Origin: Brucella haematophila
GTDB lineage: Bacteria > Pseudomonadota > Alphaproteobacteria > Rhizobiales > Rhizobiaceae
DNA length: 33,864 bases
Direction: 5' to 3'
NCBI RefSeq assembly: GCF_005938105.1
Contig: NZ_VCPE01000027.1
Location: forward strand, 1-33,864
Shown here: positions 7,484-17,955 of the stretch, one piece after another
Layout: every line of letters begins with the position of its first letter
Position numbering within the stretch: position 1 is the first letter of the stretch
Made by a program: the position numbers and the translations under genes
The notes under the pieces: model-generated
What the model saw: the letters and a program-made list of their open reading frames with translations, nothing else
Told to the model about the DNA's origin: nothing
Databases searched by the model: none

Positions 7484-8604
7484 GCGTCGATCTCCACGCG
7501 ACCGCGCGGACGGCTGCAACAGGCGAGAATGTAGCCTTCCTCGATTTCATCATCGCGGATGCCGCCATTGTGGTTCATCTCGGTCTCGCCGCCGAGACAC
7601 TTCACCTTGCATGTGCCGCAAATGCCAAACTCGCAAGCGCTCGGTATTTTCAGGCCGCCATTGCGGGCTGCAAGCAGGATCGTGTCGTTCTCGGTGCATT
7701 CGACTTCGATGCCTGACAGGCTAAAGACGACGCTGGCCGGGGCCACCGCAGGCGCTGCGGGTGCGGCAGCAGCGGCAGAGGGCGAGGCGGGTGCAAGTGC
7801 ACTTGGCACCGGTACCGACGAAATCTCGCTCGCGGGCTGAAAACTTTCCTGATGATAATTGGCCATGTCGAAGCCGGATTGTTCCAGCAATCCGCGCACG
7901 CCGTTCATGAATGGCTCCGGGCCGCAGCAGAAGACCTTGCGATGCTGGAAATCCGGCGCCAGCAGTTCAAGCCGCGCGCGATCTATGCGCCCGTGCAGGC
8001 CCGGCCAGACGTGGCGGGCTGAGGATTGCTCGACGATGAAGGCCAGCCGCATTGCGTCCATACGGCCGGATAGCAGTTCCAGTTCCTTACGGAAGATGAT
8101 GTCGTCCGGTGTGCGGGCACAATTGATAAAGGCTATGTCAGTTCCCGGTGCGCAGTCGAACAGCCAGCGGGTCATGGACACCATCGGCGTAATGCCGGAA
8201 CCAGCCGAGATGAACAGGTATTTTTCGCTTGGATAATTGGCCAGCGAAAAGTCGCCATTCGGGCCATAGGCCTTGATCTTCATCGGCGGGCGCAGATTAT
8301 CGAGCATCCAGCGCGTGCCGATACTGTCCTTCTGCGCCTTGACCGTCACCGAAATATGGTAGGGCCGCGACGGCGTGGATGACAGCGTATAGGTTCTAAG
8401 CACAGGGCCGAGACCGTCCGCCCGCTCCAGCGGCAATTCCAGCGTGACGAACTGGCCCGGCGTATAGCGGAACCAGTTGCCTTCCTCGGTCTTGAACGAG
8501 AAGGTCATGACATCTGGCGCTTCTTCGATGGCCGAAATGCATTCCAGCATTTGCAGCCTGTCGTTCCACGGCAGCATCTCATCCAGATATTTCAGAGGCT
8601 GCAT
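7480..8604 (-). CDS. gbcB: Rieske-oxygenase reductase, glycine betaine demethylase type
   Basis: 374 residues, three domains. An FAD-binding barrel (about 15-120, motif RTYTLSS at 70-76) is followed by a NAD(P)-binding domain (about 125-255, GSGITP and CCGPE). An Ala/Pro-rich linker (about 262-290) leads to a plant-type 2Fe-2S ferredoxin domain with Cys324, Cys329, Cys332 and a Cys pair at 362-363. It would pass electrons from NAD(P)H to the partner oxygenase encoded just upstream. The domain order and pairing match GbcB of glycine betaine catabolism; stachydrine or carnitine demethylase reductases are close alternatives. GAGAAGG lies 2 nt before the ATG. It follows gbcA by 88 bp, with a hairpin in the gap. 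Confidence 0.8.
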   Translation of the reverse strand: MQPLKYLDEMLPWNDRLQMLECISAIEEAPDVMTFSFKTEEGNWFRYTPGQFVTLELPLERADGLGPVLRTYTLSSTPSRPYHISVTVKAQKDSIGTRWMLDNLRPPMKIKAYGPNGDFSLANYPSEKYLFISAGSGITPMVSMTRWLFDCAPGTDIAFINCARTPDDIIFRKELELLSGRMDAMRLAFIVEQSSARHVWPGLHGRIDRARLELLAPDFQHRKVFCCGPEPFMNGVRGLLEQSGFDMANYHQESFQPASEISSVPVPSALAPASPSAAAAAPAAPAVAPASVVFSLSGIEVECTENDTILLAARNGGLKIPSACEFGICGTCKVKCLGGETEMNHNGGIRDDEIEEGYILACCSRPRGRVEIDA

Positions 8605-8639
8605 GGCCTTCTCGCTTGTCTATTCATATCAAAACGGGA

Positions 8640-8663
8640 CAGGCCGGACGTGATCCCGGCCTG
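8640..8663 (-). promoter_or_regulatory. Intercistronic hairpin between the oxygenase and reductase genes
   Basis: A perfect 8-bp stem CAGGCCGG (8640-8647) and CCGGCCTG (8656-8663), loop 8 nt, lies in the 88-bp gap. In the minus-strand transcript it is followed by CCGTTTT. It could act as a partial terminator or mRNA stabiliser that sets different amounts of oxygenase and reductase. Confidence 0.45.
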
Positions 8664-8692
8664 CGGTTTGTTTCGGTCAGCAGGCCTTAAAC

Positions 8693-10323
<1,631 letters not shown>

Positions 10324-11010
10324 ATGAAGCGCTCAGAAATCAACGAGATTATCCGTGAAAGCGACGCGTTTATCCGCTCATTTGGCTATGTCATGCCGCC
10401 TTTCGCTTACTGGACCCCGGAAGAGCTGAAGCAGCGGACGGGCAGCGACGCTACAGCCATTCGTGACGCGCGTCTGGGCTGGGACATTACGGATTACGGT
10501 CAGGGCAAGTTCAAGGACCTCGGTCTTTTCCTGTTTACGACACGCAACGGCAATGCTGATGACCTGAAGCGCGGCGGCGGCATGCTGTATGCCGAGAAGA
10601 TCATGATCTCGCGCGAGAACCAGTTGTCGCCGATGCATCGCCATGTCGTGAAGGCCGAAGATATCATCAATCGCGGTGGCGGCACGCTGGTGCTGGAACT
10701 GTTCAACTCGCGTCCCGATGGCAGCGTCTGCGAACAGTCCGATGTCACGGTCGCGACCGACGGTCGTCTTGTGACGCAGAAGGCGGGCGCGCATCTGAAA
10801 TTGTCGCCTGGCGAAAGCGTGACGCTTCTGCCCGGCAACTGGCATGCCTTCTGGGGCGAGGGCGGAGACGTGTTGATCGGCGAAGTCTCGACTGTTAATG
10901 ACGATCTCACCGACAATATTTTCCGCGAGCCGATTGGCCGCTTCTCGAATATTGAAGAAAATGAGAAGCCATTACACCTCCTGGTCTCTGATTATGACAA
11001 GTGGCTCTAA
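10324..11010 (+). CDS. D-lyxose ketol-isomerase (cupin)
   Basis: 228 residues. It interconverts D-lyxose and D-xylulose (and often D-mannose and D-fructose) with a divalent metal. The sequence starts MKRSEINEIIRES, the usual start of the family, and contains the cupin metal site in SPMHRHVVKAEDIINRGGG (His105, His107, Glu112) and His174 in GNWHAFWGE. ATG 10324 is chosen because the family starts there and purine-rich GGGAGG/AGAGG lie just ahead; an upstream frame to 10258 lacks support. The gap to ugd is only 22 bp, so the two are probably co-transcribed, though a functional link is not obvious. Confidence 0.85.
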   Translation: MKRSEINEIIRESDAFIRSFGYVMPPFAYWTPEELKQRTGSDATAIRDARLGWDITDYGQGKFKDLGLFLFTTRNGNADDLKRGGGMLYAEKIMISRENQLSPMHRHVVKAEDIINRGGGTLVLELFNSRPDGSVCEQSDVTVATDGRLVTQKAGAHLKLSPGESVTLLPGNWHAFWGEGGDVLIGEVSTVNDDLTDNIFREPIGRFSNIEENEKPLHLLVSDYDKWL

Positions 11011-11032
11011 GCCAAACTGAAGGACTGAACAT

Positions 11033-12343
11033 ATGAAGCTGGCGATGATCGGAACGGGCTATGTGGGTCTGGTTTCGGGCGTGTGTTTTGCCGAATTTGG
11101 CTTTCACGTGACCTGCGTCGACAATAACCCGTTGATCATCGAACGGCTTGAGGCGGGCAAAGTCACGATTTTCGAGCCGGGTCTCGATGAACTCCTGACC
11201 CGCAATATTCGTGACGGACGGCTGGATTTCAGCACCGATCTTGCGTCGAGCGTCGCTGATGCGGATGTGATTTTCATTGCGGTTGGCACACCGTCACGAC
11301 GCGGCGATGGCGAGGCCGACCTGCAATATATCGAAGCGGCAGCCGACGAGATCGCTGCGGCGATGAAGCCGGGCGCTGTCGTTGTCATCAAGTCCACGGT
11401 GGTGGTCGGCACCAATGCGCGTATCCGCGACCGGATTGCCGCAGCGCGCCCGGGTGTGGCTTTCTCCATGGTTTCCAATCCGGAATTCCTGCGTGAAGGC
11501 TCGGCGATCGAGGATTTCATGCGGCCGGACCGTGTTGTGGTCGGCGTTGAGGACGAGCAGGGCAAGACCGCGATGCAGCGTCTTTATCGTCCGCTTTATC
11601 TGCGTGAAACGCCGATGGTCGTGACATCGCTCGAAAATGCCGAGATCATCAAATATGCAGCCAATGCATTTCTGGCCATGAAGGTGACCTTCATCAATCA
11701 GGTCGCGGATCTGTGTGAGAAGACCGGCGGCAATGTGCAGGAAGTTGCGCGCGCCATCGGGATGGATAATCGCATTGGTTCGAAATTCCTGCATGCAGGT
11801 CCGGGCTTTGGCGGCTCATGCTTCCCGAAGGACACACGTGCCTTTGCAGCGACCGGCAAGCGTTACGATGCTCCGCAGTCGCTGATCGAGGAAGTGATCG
11901 CCATCAACGAAACGCGCAAGCAGTCAATGGCGGAACGGATTGTTGCCGCTGCCAAGGAAAGTGGCGCAAAGACGGTCGCGGTGCTCGGCATCGCGTTCAA
12001 GCCGAACACCGATGATATTCGCGAGTCTCCGGCATTGGACATTGTGAGCGCGATCCAGAAGGCAGGGCTTTCCGTGCGGGCGCATGATCCGGAAGCCATG
12101 GATGCAGCCAAGGCTGTTCTGCCGGGTGTGATCTGGTGCAGCTCGGCCTATGAGGCGGCAGAAGGCGCTGGCGTGGTCGCGCTTCTGACCGAATGGAACG
12201 CCTATCGGGCGCTCGATCTCAAGCGCGTTGCAAAAACCATGGCTGGAAAAGTTCTGATCGACCTGCGCAATGTCTACAAGGCGGAAGATATCGCAGGCAC
12301 TGGCCTTGATTATCGTTCGGTGGGCCGCACCGTAAAGGTCTGA
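11033..12343 (+). CDS. ugd: UDP-glucose 6-dehydrogenase
   Basis: 436 residues, typical for the bacterial family. It oxidises UDP-glucose twice with NAD+ to UDP-glucuronate, a precursor for acidic polysaccharides and lipid A or LPS sugars. The N-terminal Rossmann motif GTGYVG is at residues 7-12, the catalytic Cys263 is in GGSCFPKD, and the C-terminal domain carries AFKPNTDDIRESPALD. AAGGA precedes the ATG by 8 nt. The downstream minus-strand glycosyltransferase/LAB-N pair may use sugars derived from its product, which is inference. It ends with an intrinsic terminator. Confidence 0.95.
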   Translation: MKLAMIGTGYVGLVSGVCFAEFGFHVTCVDNNPLIIERLEAGKVTIFEPGLDELLTRNIRDGRLDFSTDLASSVADADVIFIAVGTPSRRGDGEADLQYIEAAADEIAAAMKPGAVVVIKSTVVVGTNARIRDRIAAARPGVAFSMVSNPEFLREGSAIEDFMRPDRVVVGVEDEQGKTAMQRLYRPLYLRETPMVVTSLENAEIIKYAANAFLAMKVTFINQVADLCEKTGGNVQEVARAIGMDNRIGSKFLHAGPGFGGSCFPKDTRAFAATGKRYDAPQSLIEEVIAINETRKQSMAERIVAAAKESGAKTVAVLGIAFKPNTDDIRESPALDIVSAIQKAGLSVRAHDPEAMDAAKAVLPGVIWCSSAYEAAEGAGVVALLTEWNAYRALDLKRVAKTMAGKVLIDLRNVYKAEDIAGTGLDYRSVGRTVKV

Positions 12344-12369
12344 TTGTCGGATAGAGTGATAGAAAATGG

Positions 12370-12404
12370 GTGCGTCAGGACGGAATGGTTCTGGCGCACT
12401 TTTT
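12370..12404 (+). terminator. Rho-independent terminator of ugd
   Basis: GTGCGTCAG (12370-12378) pairs with CTGGCGCAC (12391-12399) with one G-U pair; a 12-nt loop, then TTTTT. Confidence 0.8.
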
Positions 12405-12439
12405 ATTGGCAGGCCGTTTGATTGGTTTAACGCCGGGCG

Positions 12440-12769
12440 TCAATCGCTCGCGGCGATCTGCTTCTTCTCGTTGGCGATAAGCCAGAGATTGCGGACATAG
12501 ACAACGAGGCCGAGGCCCTGTCCCGCGATGAAGACGGGGTCCTTGCGCTGGATCGCGTAGATCAGCAGCAATGCGCCGCCAAACAGCGAAAAGAACCAGA
12601 ATGCCACCGGCATGACGCTTTTCTTGGCCTTCTCAGACGCCAGCCATTGCACGACAAAGCGCATAGTGAAACAGGCCTGTGCGACGAAGCCAAGCACGAT
12701 CCAGCCATCCCACTGAGCGACAAAGACTTCGTGCAGCCAATGCGACAGGCTGTTGAAAATATCAGTCAT
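12440..12769 (-). CDS. Lipid A biosynthesis N-terminal domain (LAB-N) membrane protein
   Basis: 109 residues with three hydrophobic segments (about 20-40, 52-72 and 80-100). The motifs FVAQACFTMRFVVQWLASE and PVAFWFFSLFGGALLLIYAIQRKDPVFIAGQG are the LAB-N signature. Such small proteins are encoded beside DPM1-like glycosyltransferases and are thought to help make or move polyprenyl-phosphate sugars for lipid A or other envelope glycans. Its ATG lies inside the last codons of the glycosyltransferase gene (8-bp overlap), indicating translational coupling. Confidence 0.85.
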   Translation of the reverse strand: MTDIFNSLSHWLHEVFVAQWDGWIVLGFVAQACFTMRFVVQWLASEKAKKSVMPVAFWFFSLFGGALLLIYAIQRKDPVFIAGQGLGLVVYVRNLWLIANEKKQIAASD

Positions 12770-13493
12770 GGGTAATCTCCGTCACGCGCGGCACAACCTT
12801 GCGGCGCTTGCGCAGCCACCAGACACCATAAAGATCGAGAATGCCGCGCAGCCCGCGATCGAGAATGCCGTAATTGGATTTGCCATGGCGGCGTTCGCGG
12901 TCGACCACATCCACATGCACGACATCGAAACCTTCGCGCAGCGCAAGCGATGGCAGATAGCGGTGCCAGCCGTCGAAGAAAGGCAACTGACGGAACAGGT
13001 CGGTATGCAGCGCCTTGAGGCCGCAACCGGAATCGCGCGTCTTGTCCTTCAGGATGGCACCGCGCAGATTATTGGCAAAGCGCGACGACAATTGCTTTAG
13101 CTTGGTGTCGGTGCGTTTCAGGCGCTGGCCGGCGGCGATGCCATAGCCTTCGCCAGCTTCGACGAGCGCATCGACCAGCATCGGCAGATAGGCCGGATCG
13201 TTTTGGCCGTCGCCATCCATGGTAACAACAATATTGCCGCGCGCGGCAAAAACACCGGAACGCACGGCAGCACTCTGGCCGGATGACCGGTCATGGCGCA
13301 AATGGCGTAGCGGCTTGCCTGCATGGATGCGGCGGGCAATCACGTCGCTTGTCGAGTCCGTCGAACCGTCATCGACGACAATCACTTCATAGGCGCGACC
13401 CTGCATCGCGGAATCCACTTCATCCAGCAGAAAGGCCAGATTGTCCGCCTCGTTACGGCAGGGGATGACCACGGAGATTGTCGGTGTTTCCAC
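12762..13493 (-). CDS. Family 2 glycosyltransferase, dolichol-phosphate mannosyltransferase-like
   Basis: 243 residues. The GT-A fold begins immediately: TISVVIPCRNEADNLAF, then VIVVDDGSTDST and the DxD region MDGDGQNDP, followed by the acceptor-domain motif SGCGLKALHTDLF. No transmembrane anchor is present in the C-terminus, which is basic (WWLRKRRKVV). It would transfer a nucleotide-sugar to undecaprenyl phosphate at the cytoplasmic membrane. The start is set at GTG 13493 (AAGGA 8 nt ahead, and the family begins there), rather than a TTG twelve codons upstream. It is translationally coupled with the LAB-N gene. The sugar is unknown; a GalA or mannose donor is plausible given ugd nearby. Confidence 0.85.
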   Translation of the reverse strand: METPTISVVIPCRNEADNLAFLLDEVDSAMQGRAYEVIVVDDGSTDSTSDVIARRIHAGKPLRHLRHDRSSGQSAAVRSGVFAARGNIVVTMDGDGQNDPAYLPMLVDALVEAGEGYGIAAGQRLKRTDTKLKQLSSRFANNLRGAILKDKTRDSGCGLKALHTDLFRQLPFFDGWHRYLPSLALREGFDVVHVDVVDRERRHGKSNYGILDRGLRGILDLYGVWWLRKRRKVVPRVTEITHD

Positions 13494-13592
13494 GCAGAGT
13501 GTTCCTTCGTTCCTTGCGCTATTCTTCAAGCGCAGGCTCCATTTTCGATGTCTGGAGGCCCGATATCGCGCAAGCCGCGGCTAGTTTTTTTC

Positions 13593-13639
13593 AGCATCGG
13601 CTTTTCCCGAAACCGATAATCACTTTCGGGGCCGATGCT
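13593..13639. repeat. Dispersed intergenic palindrome (second repeat type)
   Basis: Nested arms AGCATCGGC (13593-13601)/GCCGATGCT (13631-13639) and CCCGAAA (13606-13612)/TTTCGGG (13624-13630) form a long stem-loop of 47 bp. It resembles the dispersed palindromes common in Brucella, Ochrobactrum and rhizobia. It sits between the glycosyltransferase and the hydrolase, just upstream of the glycosyltransferase start on its coding strand. Confidence 0.6.
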
Positions 13640-13719
13640 CTAGCACTGAATACCCGAAGAAGCCAAGATGCTTCAAGAAATCGTGAGCCAAGCCAAATAG
13701 AAGAGAATACCGCCGTTTC

Positions 13720-14664
13720 TTAGCCGGACTTCGACGGAGACGGAAGGGTCTCCGCCAGCCAATCCAGAAATTTCTGCGTCACTTCGTTCCGATTAATGTC
13801 GTTGAGGCTTTCATGGCGGGTTTCTGCGAGGATCAGGCAGGTCACCCGTGTGAACCCCATGCGCTGCATGCGTGCGGCCAGTCTGGAGATGGCGGCTCCC
13901 TTGGCGGTAGCGGGATCTTCGCTGCCGCCGACCAGATGAAAGGGCAGGCTGCGCGGGATCTTGCTGAAGTTGCGGTCATCCGCACCGCGCGCGGTCATGT
14001 GCACGAGATCGAGCCACAGCGATACGGTGGCGTCGAACCCGCACAGCGGATCGGCGACATAGGCATCGACCTCCGCCGGATCGCGTGACAGCCAGTCGAA
14101 AGGCGTGCGATGGCCGGGGATGGCGCGGCCCCAGGCGCGGAAGGTCAATTTCGGCAACAGGCTGCTTGGAACATCCGACCCTTTCAACATACGCTCTATA
14201 TAAAGAAGTGCTGCTGCGGCTTTGGCTTCAAGGCCGCCGTCAAAATTGGCATTCCAGATTGCAGCGGCATCCACCGTGTCGGCATGGTCGAGTACATAGT
14301 TCAGAGCAATCAGGCCGCCCATCGAATGCCCGAACAGAACCACCGGCAAGCCGGGATGCTGTTGGTGAATGTGGCGGTTCAGTGCCAGAACATCGTTGAT
14401 GGCCACATCATGGCCTTGCTTTTGTGAAAACATTCCTCTCGGTGCATGAGCGCCGATATTCATGCCATGGCCACGGTGGTCATGGGCATAGACGTGATAG
14501 CCAGCCTCTGCGAGCGCTTTGGCAAACCGGCCATAGCGCGCGGAATGTTCCGCAAGGCCGTGGCAGATTTGAATGACCGCCCGTGGCGCATCCGCAAGCG
14601 CGCTTCGAAACGGCAGTTGCGTCGCGTCGGACAGGGAGATGTGATGAACGGTTTCAAACGACAT
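13720..14664 (-). CDS. Alpha/beta hydrolase, lysophospholipase / monoacylglycerol lipase-like
   Basis: 314 residues of the serine aminopeptidase S33 / Hydrolase_4 type. The nucleophile elbow GHSMGG places Ser114, with the acid in GGSEDPAT and the histidine in TRHESLND. The early HGLAEHSARY and DHRGHG blocks are typical of the monoglyceride lipase-like group. There is no signal peptide, so it is probably cytoplasmic or membrane-associated. ATG 14664 is preferred to a TTG nine codons upstream. Substrate (lysophospholipid, monoacylglycerol or another ester) cannot be fixed from sequence. Confidence 0.8.
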   Translation of the reverse strand: MSFETVHHISLSDATQLPFRSALADAPRAVIQICHGLAEHSARYGRFAKALAEAGYHVYAHDHRGHGMNIGAHAPRGMFSQKQGHDVAINDVLALNRHIHQQHPGLPVVLFGHSMGGLIALNYVLDHADTVDAAAIWNANFDGGLEAKAAAALLYIERMLKGSDVPSSLLPKLTFRAWGRAIPGHRTPFDWLSRDPAEVDAYVADPLCGFDATVSLWLDLVHMTARGADDRNFSKIPRSLPFHLVGGSEDPATAKGAAISRLAARMQRMGFTRVTCLILAETRHESLNDINRNEVTQKFLDWLAETLPSPSKSG

Positions 14665-14891
14665 TTCGCCATCTGATTTTATGCCGCGCAAATAGTCAAT
14701 TCCCCCGTTGAGCGCGGCATTAAAAGAGGCATGACAACGTTGTATGAGCGAATTTTAGGCAAAAGCGTTTTTTGTGCAAATTCTGCTTGAAATGCGTGAA
14801 AAGCTGGGCAAATCTAGGCTCAACGGGGAAATACAGGGGCTTTGACGGACATAAAGGGCGTCATTTAGAGAAATCCAAGCCATCATTTGCA

Positions 14892-14981
14892 GGCCGTCCG
14901 ATGAAAGGGAGGAAACTTTCGCGGACGGTGGCCAGAGGGGAAACCGGGTGACGGAAATATCCGCGCCCGGTTTCATTCTTT
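14892..14981 (+). ncRNA. Candidate structured small RNA or leader upstream of ettA
   Basis: The 470-bp gap before ettA contains two strong hairpins. The first pairs CCGTCCG (about 14894-14900) with CGGACGG (14922-14928) and GAAAG (14903-14907) with CTTTC (14916-14920). The second pairs ACCGGG (14943-14948) with CCCGGT (14966-14971) and CGGA (14952-14955) with TCCG (14960-14963), then continues into TTCATTCTTTT, an intrinsic terminator form. A TTGACG at 14842-14847 could be a -35 box. A third hairpin (15012-15029) lies nearer ettA. It does not match 6S, SRP or tmRNA motifs I know. It could be an independent sRNA or an attenuating leader. Confidence 0.4.
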
Positions 14982-15160
14982 TAAGCTCAAATTTTCAAGC
15001 GCGTGCTTCTTCGGGCAATGCCTTGCCCGTCATTTATGTTTTACGCGATGGCGTTTGCGTCCGCTCTTTATTTGGCCTACATACGCGTCAGCAATTTCCG
15101 CGCGGTTCGGCTTCATTCGAACCCACCCGCGCGTTCCAACCCGTGGAGACGACGCGCTTT

Positions 15161-16810
15161 ATGGCACGCCAATTCATTTATCATATGTCCGGCCTGAACA
15201 AGGCTTATGGAGCCAAGAAGGTTATCGAAAACCTTCACCTGTCATTCTATCCAGATGCGAAGATCGGTATTCTCGGCCCCAACGGTGCCGGTAAGTCGAC
15301 GATCCTCAAGATCATGGCCGGTCTCGACAAGGAATATACCGGTGAAGCGTGGCTCGCCGACGGTGCCACTTGCGGTTATCTCGCGCAGGAACCGCATCTC
15401 GATCCAGAAAAGACTGTGCTCGGCAACGTTATGGAAGGTGTGGCAGCGAAGACCGCCATTCTTGAGCGTTACAACGAACTGATGATGAACTATTCTGATG
15501 AAACCGCCGACGAAGGCGCGGCGCTTCAGGACGTCATCGACAGCCAGAACCTCTGGGATCTGGAAAGCCAGGTTGAAATGGCGATGGAAGCCTTGCGCTG
15601 CCCGCCAGCCGATGCCGATGTCACCAAGCTTTCGGGCGGTGAGCGTCGCCGCGTTGCACTTTGCAAGCTGCTGCTTTCGAAGCCTGATCTGCTGCTGCTC
15701 GACGAACCAACCAACCACCTTGACGCTGAAACAACCGCTTGGCTGGAAAAGCATCTGCGCGAATATCAGGGCGCTGTCCTGCTCATCACGCACGATCGCT
15801 ACTTCCTCGACAATGTGACCGGCTGGATTCTCGAACTCGACCGTGGTCGCGGCATTCCTTACGAAGGCAACTACTCGGCTTATCTCGAAGCCAAGGCCAA
15901 GCGCATGATTCAGGAAGGACGTGAAGAAGATTCGCGTCAGAAAGCTCTTGAACGCGAGCGCCAGTGGATCGCCGCCAGCCCCAAGGCACGTCAGGCGAAG
16001 TCGAAAGCCCGTATCAAGGCTTATGATCAGCTCGTTGAAGCCGCGGAAAACCAGCGTCCGGGCGATGCCCAGATTCTGATCCCGGCAGGTGAGCGTCTCG
16101 GCCAGGTGGTTATTGAAGCGGAAGGTCTGACCAAGTCGTTTGGCGACCGTATGCTGATCGAAAACCTGACCTTCAAGCTGCCTCCAGGTGGCATTGTTGG
16201 TGTTATCGGCCCGAACGGCGCCGGTAAGTCGACGCTGTTCAAGATGATCACCGGTCAGGAAAAGCCCGATTCCGGTTCGATCCGCATCGGCGATACCGTG
16301 CATCTTGGCTACGTCGATCAGAGCCGCGATCACCTCGACCCGAACAAGAATGTCTGGGAAGAAATTTCCGGCGGCAACGACATCATCAAGCTCGGCAAGT
16401 TTGAAATGAACTCCCGCGCTTATTGCGGCGCGTTCAACTTCAAGGGCGGCGATCAGCAGGCCAAGGTGGGTAATCTCTCCGGTGGTCAGCGCAACCGCGT
16501 GCATCTTGCCAAGATGTTGCAGGCAGGCGGCAACGTTCTGCTCCTCGACGAACCGACCAACGATCTTGATACGGAAACGCTGGCAGCGCTCGAAGATGCG
16601 CTCGAAAAATACGCTGGCTGCGCTGTTATCATCTCCCACGATCGTATGTTCCTCGACCGTCTGGCGACGCATATCCTCGCTTTCGAAGGCGACAGCCATG
16701 TTGAATGGTTCGAAGGCAACTTCGAAGACTATGAGGCCGACAAGGTCCGTCGTCTCGGACCGGAAAGCGTCAACCCGAAGCGGGTGACGTATAAGCCGCT
16801 GACCCGATAA
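15161..16810 (+). CDS. ettA: Energy-dependent translational throttle protein EttA (ABC-F)
   Basis: 549 residues, close to E. coli EttA. Two ABC ATPase domains are present, each with Walker [10 protein letters not shown] and signature LSGGERRR or LSGGQRNR, followed by Walker [12 protein letters not shown] and [11 protein letters not shown]. Between them lies the charged linker with residues around [13 protein letters not shown] typical of the ABC-F P-site tRNA interaction motif. There are no membrane segments. EttA binds the ribosomal E site and gates early elongation according to ADP/ATP ratio. ATG 15161 fits the family start [12 protein letters not shown]; the frame is open another 71 codons upstream with no homology. 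Confidence 0.93.
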   Translation: MARQFIYHMSGLNKAYGAKKVIENLHLSFYPDAKIGILGPNGAGKSTILKIMAGLDKEYTGEAWLADGATCGYLAQEPHLDPEKTVLGNVMEGVAAKTAILERYNELMMNYSDETADEGAALQDVIDSQNLWDLESQVEMAMEALRCPPADADVTKLSGGERRRVALCKLLLSKPDLLLLDEPTNHLDAETTAWLEKHLREYQGAVLLITHDRYFLDNVTGWILELDRGRGIPYEGNYSAYLEAKAKRMIQEGREEDSRQKALERERQWIAASPKARQAKSKARIKAYDQLVEAAENQRPGDAQILIPAGERLGQVVIEAEGLTKSFGDRMLIENLTFKLPPGGIVGVIGPNGAGKSTLFKMITGQEKPDSGSIRIGDTVHLGYVDQSRDHLDPNKNVWEEISGGNDIIKLGKFEMNSRAYCGAFNFKGGDQQAKVGNLSGGQRNRVHLAKMLQAGGNVLLLDEPTNDLDTETLAALEDALEKYAGCAVIISHDRMFLDRLATHILAFEGDSHVEWFEGNFEDYEADKVRRLGPESVNPKRVTYKPLTR

Positions 16811-16818
16811 TGACTTCC

Positions 16819-16847
16819 AAGGCCGGTGTATCGCACCGGCCTTTTTA
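16819..16847 (+). terminator. Rho-independent terminator of ettA
   Basis: AAGGCCGGTG (16819-16828) and CACCGGCCTT (16834-16843) form a perfect 10-bp stem with a 5-nt loop, followed by a T run. Confidence 0.88.
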
Positions 16848-16882
16848 TTTCAGGCCCTTTTCACGTGATGAAAGGAAAGACG

Positions 16883-17650
16883 ATGAAAGACTGGTCCGCA
16901 AAACAATATCTGAAGTTTGAAGATGAACGCAGCCGCCCGGCGCGCGATCTTCTGGCGCAGATACCCCTGACAGCGCCGCGCAAGGTGGTGGATATCGGCT
17001 GCGGACCCGGCAATTCGACTGAGCTTCTCGTGGAGCGCTGGCCGGACGCGCAGGTTGCGGGTTTCGATACGTCGCCCGATATGATCGACAAGGCGAAGGC
17101 CCGTCTGCCGGACGTGGAGTTCTTCATCAGCGATGCCGCCAGTTTCGAGCCGGATGCCGAAACGGACGTGTTGTTCTCCAACGCCGTCTTCCAATGGCTG
17201 CCCGACCATATCGAGCAATTGCAGCGGCTTTTGTCGCTGCTGCAGCCGGGTGCATTTCTGGCGATCCAGATGCCGGATAATATGGGCGAGCAAACCCATG
17301 TCGGGATGCGCGACGTTGCCAAGACCGCGCCTTTTGCAGCCAAGATCGGCAAGACGGGCAGGGGCGTGTTGCCGCCGGTCGCCACTTATTACGATGCGCT
17401 TGCAGCCGATGCGGCGCGGATCGACATCTGGCACACGATCTACAATCACCCGCTGGCTGGCGTTGACGCGATTGTGGAATGGGTCAAGGGCACGGGCCTC
17501 AGACCCTTCCTCGATCCGCTGGATGCCGACGAGCAGGCGGCCTATCTCGCAGCCTATAAGGAGCGTATTGCACCGCATTATCCGACGACTCGCGACGGCA
17601 AGGTGCTGCTTCGATTCCCCCGTATCTTCATGGTTGTTCAGAAGCGATAA
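16883..17650 (+). CDS. tam: Trans-aconitate 2-methyltransferase
   Basis: 255 residues. It methylates trans-aconitate, an inhibitor by-product of the citric acid cycle, using S-adenosylmethionine. The sequence opens [24 protein letters not shown], the family start, and shows SAM motif [13 protein letters not shown] at about residues 34-45. The later blocks [13 protein letters not shown] and LAIQMPDN are also characteristic. ATG 16883 has AGGAA 6 nt ahead; an upstream in-frame start within the ettA terminator is rejected. Cytoplasmic and monocistronic. Confidence 0.92.
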   Translation: MKDWSAKQYLKFEDERSRPARDLLAQIPLTAPRKVVDIGCGPGNSTELLVERWPDAQVAGFDTSPDMIDKAKARLPDVEFFISDAASFEPDAETDVLFSNAVFQWLPDHIEQLQRLLSLLQPGAFLAIQMPDNMGEQTHVGMRDVAKTAPFAAKIGKTGRGVLPPVATYYDALAADAARIDIWHTIYNHPLAGVDAIVEWVKGTGLRPFLDPLDADEQAAYLAAYKERIAPHYPTTRDGKVLLRFPRIFMVVQKR

Positions 17651-17749
17651 TCATGCCGAAACTGACCACTACACGGGGATGTGATTGACACTCTCCGTGT
17701 CGATGGTCGGGTCGATTTAGAAATTTTCCAATTATTTCAAAGAACTGTG

Positions 17750-17785
17750 GCGGGCGGTGGCAGGTGAATTGCCATCGCCCGCTTT
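17750..17785 (+). terminator. Rho-independent terminator of tam
   Basis: A 13-bp stem (17750-17762 with 17770-17782, one G-U pair) around a 7-nt loop, followed by TTT. It lies 100 bp after the stop codon. Confidence 0.7.
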
Positions 17786-17955
17786 GCTATAGGTTATAAG
17801 TCAATAGATTGCATGCAAACGATTTTGCACCTATGGTCTGGTCGCATTCTGGACCTACGCTAAATTAGCGAGCATCCTTATAACGCTGCGCTTCATCCAA
17901 CATTTTCGCTGTCGTTCGATGTGGGTAACAGAATCCGCTTTTGGGAGTTTTCAAC

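Noticed and set aside
14948-15160. 71-codon N-terminal extension of ettA
   Set aside because: No homology to EttA and it overlaps the structured RNA; the family start at 15161 fits.
15242-16699. Open frame of about 485 codons opposite ettA
   Set aside because: Shadow of a well-conserved ABC-F gene; no ribosome site and no family match.
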